From assembly GCA_027563935.2 (NCBI GenBank), contig CM050454.1, positions 26,533,501 through 26,597,500 of the forward strand: a DNA stretch of 64,000 nucleotides, given 5' to 3'. Positions 57,505-64,000 of this stretch are shown piece by piece. The position numbers and the translations under genes are program-made. This DNA is from Costus lasius (Eukaryota > Streptophyta > Magnoliopsida > Zingiberales > Costaceae). The stretch's first letter is position 1. Every line of letters starts with the position of its first letter. The notes under the pieces are model-generated. The model worked only from the letters and a program-made list of their open reading frames with translations, did not search any database and was not told the origin of the DNA.

Positions 57505-58047
57505 ATGGTTCAATTAAAGGGGGCGTTTTGATTGGTTCACTAAGCGTGAACGTATGAAGTCATGACTTACTATTTTTGGAAGCCATGACACTTCCCCACG
57601 AATTGAAAACGCCTCAACTCCTCTCTCGCCTTAAGCTCTCTCGTGTGTCTCGTCTCCACGAGGGTGAAAGAAGGTATTCGGCCAGCCAAGAAAACATCTG
57701 ATCTTCTCCACACGAAGAGAATACCTTGGATCTTTGCTAGCACAAAGAGGAAAAGGGAGTAGCTATTGTCACCTTGTGTGCGTTTCCTTTGGAGAAGAAG
57801 CACACGCCTCTTTCCTTCCAAGTCGCCTCCTTCCTCATGGCCATGGTAAAACATCTCTCTTGATCTTTGCAAGTTTTAAGTTGATCATATATTCATGCCA
57901 CATGCGATCCACATGAAACCTAAAGTTTCCGCCCATGCAAAATTTTAGAAGTGCATGCGTTTAGGGTTTCACCCCCACTTTCACGCCCAAGGCTTGATTT
58001 GGTAAGAGAGTCAAGGATTTATGAAGCCCCTTTAACTCAAGCCTTCA
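57505..58047 (+). repeat. LTR fragment of J (3' part)
   Basis: Diverged LTR with the conserved landmarks: TATTTTTGG inside a GTCATG/CATGAC inverted repeat near 57558-57588, the CTTTGCTAGCACAA stretch, and ATG GCC ATG at 57837-57845 followed by GTAAAA. It ends in CCTTCA at about 58047, before TGGTAATAG (58050-58058), which looks like a decayed PBS. It contains an insertion-like tail after CACTTTCA (57983) not seen in other LTRs, so the end could also be 57983. Confidence 0.65.
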
Positions 58048-58370
58048 AGTGGTAATAGTTGAACTGAGTTGAAGTTGAATTTCCTTCTTTGGAGCTCACT
58101 TAGGTGAGTGAGTGGTCAGGTGAATTTTGCCTATGTATTGTAGATGCATTACACGTGCTATGCTTCTATCCTATCATGATGCGACATTTTATTCAAACAG
58201 GAAAGTAAACCAACATGTAACTACATCTTTGATTGGGGGTGGATCTAACCTATCATGATGCGATGCAATGCAAAAAAAGGAAAGTAGGATCCTAGGAAGA
58301 AAACCCATACCTGAGAGGTTTCCTTTGGACCCTAGTGTACCTGCTTGGAGCTAGTCTTGGCCCCCCATCA
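58048..58370 (+). other. Remnant leader of J
   Basis: No gene. It includes an imperfect direct repeat around CTATCATGATGCGA (about 58171-58212 and 58250-58287). Gag, protease and integrase expected here are missing, so a large internal deletion lies between the leader and the RT-linker homology that begins near 58370. Confidence 0.6.
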
Positions 58371-59542
58371 GAAAGAAGTTAGTGGGAGAAAGTTTGACTT
58401 GGACGAGGTCCAACTGCAACCATAAAACACTAAGATGGAACCTTAGCCACCTGCAATGGTTGTTAGGCAACCAGAGGCTCAAACATAGGTTCCACATAGG
58501 TCTGGGAGGATTCGTCGTGCACCTGAGAGGTATGGGTCGCTGCTGACCGAACACAACGGGATCTTCATCATTGAGGATGAACCCTGGACTTATGATTACA
58601 CGGTCACTGGATCAGACTCTGAGAGATGGCTTCAGGCCATGCGATCCGAGATGGATTCCATGTCAGCTAACCAAGTCTGGGATTTGGTTGACCTGCCTGA
58701 TGGGGTAAAACCGATAGGCTGTAAATGGGTCTTCAAAAAGAAGACTGACATGGATGGCAACATAGTTACCCACAAGGGTAGAGTAGTGGCTAAAGAATTC
58801 AGACTGGTCCACGGGCTGGACTATGATGAAACCTTCTTGCCAGTTGCAATGATCAAATCCATTCGGATTTTGCTTGCTATAGCAGCATATCATGACTATG
58901 AGATATGATAGATGGATGTTAAGACAGCGTTCCTTAACGAGAAGCTGACAAAGGATATGTACATGACACAACCTAATGGCTTCATCCATCCTACAGATGC
59001 CAGTAAAGTCTGTAGGCTAAAGAAATCAATTTATGGATTAAAGCAAGCATGTCAAAGTTGGAATCTTTGATATGATGAAGCTATGAGAGATTATGGCCTT
59101 ATCAAAAGCGAAGATGATGCCTGTGTGTACAGAAAATTCAGTGGGAGCTTGGTGACTTTTCTGGTCTTATATGTCGATGACATACTACTCATCGGAAATG
59201 ACATCCCTTAGTCTTCAGTTTGTGAAGACATGGTTAGGGAAGTGTTTCAAGATGAAAGACTTAGGGGAGGCTGCCTATATCCTAGGAGTGAGGATCTACT
59301 AGGATAGATACAAGAGGCTCCTAGCCCTTTGTCAGAGTACCTACATTGATAAGGTCCTGGAGAGGTTCAACTTAGAGCAATCCAAGAAAAGATACCTTTC
59401 AGTGAGACATGACCTTACTCACTCTAAGAGCTAGTGTCCCACCACACAGGCTGAGAGGGATGACATGAGTCGAGTTCCCTATGCTTCGGCAATAGGATCA
59501 ATCATGTATGCAATGTTGTGTACTAGACCAAATGTGGCTTAT
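58370..59542 (+). pseudogene. Degenerate RT fragment of J
   Basis: Copia RT homology from the integrase/RT linker to the start of the RNase H region. An open stretch at 58639-58908 contains GCKWVFKKKTDMDGN and YDETF motifs; two adjacent stops follow at 58907-58912, where relatives have Trp-Gln. YVDDILLIGND is recognisable near 59170, and further stops and shifts follow. The sequence is clearly more diverged than all other copies and breaks off at 59542 against an AT-rich block. Long dead. Confidence 0.85.
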
Positions 59543-61236
59543 TGTAAGATCCAAGGATCTTAAGTCCTGGTAAGCATTATTTGGATTTAAATAAAATCAT
59601 TAGCTGTGATATTTTATTATGATTTAAATAAAATTATTGGATGCTAATTAACTGGCTTATTGATTGTTAATTTGTAATTATTTGATTTGAGTTTATTTGG
59701 TTGTTAATTTATTGTAAATTAATTAGAGATTATTTATTTGATTATTGGCTGTTAATTTATGATGAATTATTATTGGTTGTTCATAATAAATTAATTAGGA
59801 TTTATGGGTTGTAAATTGTAAGTTAATTAATTACAGTTTGTTGGTTAATTAATTAGACCTTATTGGTTAATTAATTAGACCTTATTGGTTAATTAAATCC
59901 TTATTGGATATTAATTAAATCCTTATTGGATTTCGGTTAAGTGATTGGTTATTTGTAAGTTAATTAAATTAATTGGTTAACTATGGGTTATTGGGTTTGA
60001 AAATTCGAAATTATGAATTATATGGGTTAAACCCTATTGGAATTAATTGGTTAATGGGTTTAAAATTTAAAAACCCAAAGTTTAAGTGGTAATATCGACT
60101 AGGGTGAGATTATTGGCGATTTTTTTGGAGTCTTGAGAAAAATTAGGGTGGCGGCTTGAAGAAGTGGCGATTATTGAAGAGTTTTGAGGCGATTTTTCTC
60201 CATCTTCTTCCCTTGGCGAATTTCCCTTGAGGTGAAACATTCTTGGCGATTTCTTGGAGATCCTTTGGGTGACTTCAAAGGCTTTGGACGATTTTTGTTG
60301 GGGAGATTTTTAACCTAAGTTTCAAGGTGAGTGGGTTGTCTTAATTGATTCCTAACAATTGGGTTGTGTTATTGATGCATGAGATTGATTAGAGATTTGC
60401 AATGTTAAAAAACCAAAAATTCAAGACTTCTTCTTGTGATAACCGAAAGTTATAATGGTATAATTGTCATGGAAACCGAATATTTATATATCCTTATTAT
60501 TCATGAAACCGAATTTAAGATCTTCTTGTATTTTCATGAAAACCGAAATTTTGTAAAAGGTATGTATCTCATGAAAACCGAAAATTGTGGCATGAAATTT
60601 AAGGTATTTTTATAGGGATTTTTGGTAGCTTTAGATCATTGAATTTTGAGCATGAAATTCTTGTTAACTAGGTATTTTATAGGGAATTTTGGTAACATTA
60701 GATCAATGATTTTTATAGCATGTATGAAAACCGATACCTTTATAATTGTAGTTAAACCGAAATTTTTATAGTTGTAGTTAACATGTTTACATGTAGTAAT
60801 TTGTGGTAATTTGTAAAGTGATTTATAAGAATACATGTTTTACAATTTATGTTGATTTTATGGATGCTTTATAAATGCTGTTAACGCTACCTTGGTTATT
60901 TCTTTATGTGTGTAACATATTATATGTTTATGGTCATGTATTTTGTTTGAGAAAATTTGGGTGATAACATAGCAAAATTTGATTAAACTAATCAGCATGA
61001 AATTTAAGGACTACACTATATTCGGTGATATTCGAATATAAAATATTATGTGTTATGTTATGTGAACTTTGAACAATATGTGTGATTATGTGAATTTGGA
61101 AAATTATGGGTTATGTAAATTTGGAAAATTATGTGATTATGTGATGGTTAGGACTAAGGCTAGGTGTAACTATGAACTCAAGGGGATAGTCCTTATGTGT
61201 TATGTTAAGGGTTTGAATTTCAGCCCTGTATTGTGA
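59543..61236 (+). other. AT-rich block of unknown origin, possibly part of another LTR
   Basis: Starts TGTAAGATCC with a perfect inverted repeat TAAGATCC-AA-GGATCTTA (59545-59562) directly at the break in J. It has TTGGTTAATTAA-type tandem repeats (about 59841-59935), six GGCGATT-like motifs (60110-60300), seven or so AAACCGAA motifs (60440-60775) and two copies of a 55-67-base unit (60602-60722). No convincing coding frame. A TGTAA start inside a retroelement would fit an LTR of a gypsy-type element, but no CA end, PBS or partner is visible; the right side is cut at K. Confidence 0.4.
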
Positions 61237-63043
61237 TACTCCTTTTGGGGTTTTGCACTGGAAACAGCTGCAAAGGTACTAAACCGAGTGCCATCCAAGG
61301 CAGTTTCAAAGACGCCATATGAGTTATGGTATGGGAAACAGCCAAGTTTGACATTTATCAGGATCTGGGGTTGCGAGGCTTATGTCAAAAAGCTCACCTC
61401 TGGGAAACTGGAGAGCAGATCTGAGAAATACATCTTTGTCGGTTACCCTAAGGAAACTAAGGGTTATTATTTCTACGATCCCAAGGAGAACAAAGTATTT
61501 GTTGCTCGGACGGCCATATTTCTTGAGAAGGAGTTTCTTCTGCAAGAGGCCAGTGGGAGAGAAATAAAGCTGGATGAGAATCCAGAGGAAGGGCAAAGTA
61601 GTCAAGCACAGTTGGATGAGTCTGAGCCGGTAGATCAGGTTGCTGAACAACCTGAGGCTCAGATATCACGGGAACCGCGAAGATCGGGAAGGATCCGTCG
61701 ACAGCCTGAGCGCTATGACGGAGTCTACATCATTGATAATGATGAACCCCTCACTTAGGCGGATGCGGTCAGTGGACCGGAGTCAGCTAGATGGCTTGAA
61801 GCTATGCGAGCCGAGATGGACTCCATGTCAGATAACCAAGTCTGGGATTTGGTTGATCCGCCTCCGGGAGTAATCCCTATAGGCTGTAAATGGATCTTCA
61901 AGAAGAAGATTGACATGGATGGTAACGTGGTTACCTATAAAGGCAGGCTAGTTGCGAAAGGTTTCAAACAAATCTACGGGATAGATTATGATGAAACTTT
62001 CTCACCTGTGGCCATGTTTAAGTCTATTCGGATTCTTTTCGCGATAGCTGCATATTATGATTATGAGATCTGGCAGATGGATGTGAAGACAGCTTTCCTT
62101 AATGGAAATCTGGACGAGGATGTGTATATGACACAACCTGAGGGTTTCACTAATCCATCAGATCGTCATAAAATATGCAAGTTAAAGAAGTCTATTTATG
62201 GACTTAAACAAGCATCAAGAAGCTGGAATATTCGTTTTGATGAATCAGTTACTGAATTTGGTTTCATCAAGAACGAGGATGACCCGTGTGTATAGAAGAG
62301 GTTTAGTGGGAGCGTAATTACATTCCTAGTCCTCTACGTCGATGATATCTTGATCATTGGAAATGACATTCCTGAAATGCATGCGGTTAAGGCATGGCTA
62401 TGGAAATGTTTCCAGATGAAAGATCTAGGAGAAGCAGCCTATGTATTAGGTGTGAAGATCTACAGGGATAGATCTAAGAGGCTTCTCGGGTTGTGCCAGA
62501 GTACTTACATCGATAAAGTCCTAGAGACATTTCATTTAGAGAATTCTAAACGAGGATATCTTCCAGTCAGACATGGTCTGAATCTTTCGAAGAGTCAGTG
62601 TCCGCAAACACAGATTGAGAAAGATGAAATGGTGGAGCAGTGGTGTGGAAGCAGTGGTGTGGAAGAGTTTCAAACAGTCAACTGTTGCTGATTCCACAAC
62701 AGAAGCCGAGTATGTTGCAGCCTCGGAAGCATCCAAGGAGGCAGTCTGGATTCGTAAGTTCTTACGGGAACTTGGTGTCGTTCCTTCGAGTGCAGATCCT
62801 TTGGTTATCTTCTGTGATAACACTGGAGCAATCGCACAAGCAAAGGAACCACGGTCGCACCAGAAGTCCAAGCACATACAGAGACGGTTTCATTTGATCC
62901 GGGAGATCATTGAACGTGGCGAGATCAAAATATGCAAGGTTCATACAGATGACAATCTGGCAGACCCGCTTACCAAGCCTCTGGCGCAGCAGAAGCATGA
63001 GAAGCACTGTAATAATATGGGTTTGAGATTTCTCAACCATTAG
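61237..63043 (+). pseudogene. pol: Pol of K: integrase end, RT, RNase H remnant
   Basis: Frame broken by TAG at 61756-61758 and TAG at 62293-62295; in both, relatives have Tyr, so both are T-to-G changes. After 62630 a deletion of 289 bases relative to D joins GAAATGG to TGGAGC through a shared ATGG, removing the part with DNTPYAS to the RNase H first Asp. A 14-base tandem duplication (GCAGTGGTGTGGAA) follows. The net effect shifts the frame, and RNase H end sequence is open again at 62615-63043. Nonfunctional. Confidence 0.93.
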
Positions 63044-63063
63044 ATTAAGTGCAAGTGGGAGAT

Positions 63064-63826
63064 TGTTGGGGTATGCCCTTAGGCTAATGTTTGAGGCCTT
63101 GGGATTGTAACAGTATCATGTAATAAACTCTTCTGTTTATAAAGGCAAGGTTGTTATTCAGTTTGTTACCTTGTCTGCTGTAATAAGTGTACTTCTGAAT
63201 AATGTCTCAAAGCTGTTCAGCTAGGCTGACAAGCTTTATGTCCTTAGTCGAGATATCTTGGTGAACATGAGACAGCCTTGATATGATTGAGACTAATATG
63301 TGTTCTAATCTTATAGGATGCTTCGAGCATGGAATAAGGTGTAGACTCATGGGTACATTGGATGTACTGGACAGACCCTACTAGGATATTCAGTTGTTTG
63401 TCACAATGTGAATATTCCTTGATTGCAACAAGTGGCACATTTCCTCTGACTTGAGATCACTTGTGTTTCTAAATGATGATTGTCATTGTTTTGAGGTAGT
63501 TCAATATCATTTGAAAGACAATGATTATAGACTATCTTGGATGGTGAGCTTGAATCAGGTTAGGGCACTAGTGATAGACATAGGATTGCCATCTCCTTGT
63601 TTAAGGAGTGTGATGTTCTACAGGGGCCCCCTGGATGAGATGATTGAGAAAGTGTATGGCCATACCCAGGTGACTGTGTTCATCTGATCTAATCATGCTT
63701 ATCATATTGGAGCTGCAAGCTTGACACGCTTGTCCAATAAGAACATCCAGTGGCAAAGGAAAGATGCATGCCTTGTGAGTTAGAGTCACACTTGTGCTGT
63801 GGTTTGGGTGAAGTCTTGGAAGACTC
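63064..63826 (+). repeat. 3' LTR of K, first part
   Basis: TGTTGGGG start, then 763 bases of LTR. A base is missing in CCCTTAGGCT compared with CCCTTAAGGCT. It stops within AGTCTTGGAAGACTC, where L begins. The remaining LTR should resume right of the window. Confidence 0.92.
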
Positions 63827-64000
63827 TGTTGGGGTATGCCCTTAAGGCTAATGTTTGAGGCCATGGGAATGTATCTGTATCATGTAATAAACTGTTATGT
63901 TTATAAAGGCATGGTTGTTATTCAGTTAGCTACATTGTCTGCTGCAATATATGTTCTTCTGAATAATGTCTCAAAGCTGTTCAGCTAGGCTGACATGCTA
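63827..64000 (+). mobile_element. Element L: start of a copia LTR
   Basis: TGTTGGGGTATGCC at 63827 begins a plus-strand LTR almost identical to the first 174 bases of I's LTR. It runs off the window. GACTC (63822-63826) should be its target duplication. Whether it is a full element or solo LTR cannot be seen. Confidence 0.9.

Larger units (their letters stand above)
61237..63826 (+). mobile_element. Element K: 3' half of a copia element
   Basis: Family homology starts abruptly at 61237 in the integrase C-terminal part (about residue 602). Pol continues to 63043, PPT ends at 63063, and the 3' LTR begins at 63064 and is interrupted at 63826 by L. The left end is truncated; no 5' LTR, PBS or gag is visible. 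Confidence 0.92.

Noticed and set aside
59841..59935. CRISPR-like or satellite array
   Set aside because: Units are short, AT-rich and imperfect without spacers; simple local tandem duplication explains them.
59543..61236. Host gene in the AT-rich block
   Set aside because: No frame of useful length, only short repeats. The GGTGAGT near 60326 could pass for a donor, but no exon on either side is recognisable.
1..64000. Assembly collapse or chimera of similar repeats as the cause of the nest
   Set aside because: Not excluded entirely, but five pairs of perfect 5-bp target duplications and clean resumption of host sequence support real insertions. Read-level checks would settle it, especially at 10952 and 57504.

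Overview
The window is a dense pile of Ty1/copia LTR retrotransposons from a flowering-plant nuclear genome. I see no host gene, bacterial gene, rRNA or tRNA gene. Three things point to a plant: primer-binding sites of the TGGTATCAGAGC type (complementary to the 3' end of plant initiator tRNA-Met), 1.7-kb LTRs with TG...CA ends and 5-bp target duplications, and a single gag-protease-integrase-RT-RNase H frame of about 1,293 codons. The species cannot be fixed from this. Eleven of the twelve copia copies (A-I, K, L) belong to one family; J is an older relative. One AT-rich block (59543-61236) is different and unidentified.

Layout (letters are mine). A(+) 1-8612, cut at its left end by the window. 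B(-) internal 8613-9407. C(-) 9408-18563, complete. B leader and PBS 18564-18943. B 5' LTR 18944-20344. D(+) 20345-29489, complete with an open frame. B LTR remainder 29490-29776. E(+) 3' half 29777-34107. F(-) pol 34108-34832. G(-) solo LTR 34833-36518. F gag, leader and PBS 36519-39059. H(+) 39064-57293, complete with an open frame but carrying the complete element I(+) 42344-51471 in its leader. F LTR stub 57294-57504. J(+) degenerate 57505-59542. AT-rich block 59543-61236. K(+) 3' half 61237-63826. L(+) LTR start 63827-64000.

The junctions give the order of insertion. F was entered by E, G and H. E was entered by B. B was entered by A, C and D. H was entered by I. K's LTR was entered by L. 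The pile is therefore four levels deep. Matching 5-bp duplications are visible for C (CACGC), D (GAGTC), G (CTTTG), H (TTGAA) and I (ATTAG).

The most interesting reading is a proposed spliced start of translation. Every LTR that covers the site carries Met-Ala-Met/Leu/Ser codons ending exactly at a GT (only solo LTR G has lost the Met). About 1.9 kb downstream, just before gag, each leader has a TACTRAC-like branch site, a pyrimidine-rich tract and TTGTAG. Joining the two would put the LTR start codon in frame with Ile-Pro-Ala-Ala-Thr-Asn-Thr and then gag. The proposed intron would contain the PBS, so translated RNA and replicating RNA would be separate pools. Other conserved, covarying elements are a palindrome around TATTTTTA in the LTR, a pair of bulged hairpins in the leader, and a tRNA-like A-box/B-box segment present in only some copies. 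All functional readings of these non-coding elements are inference.
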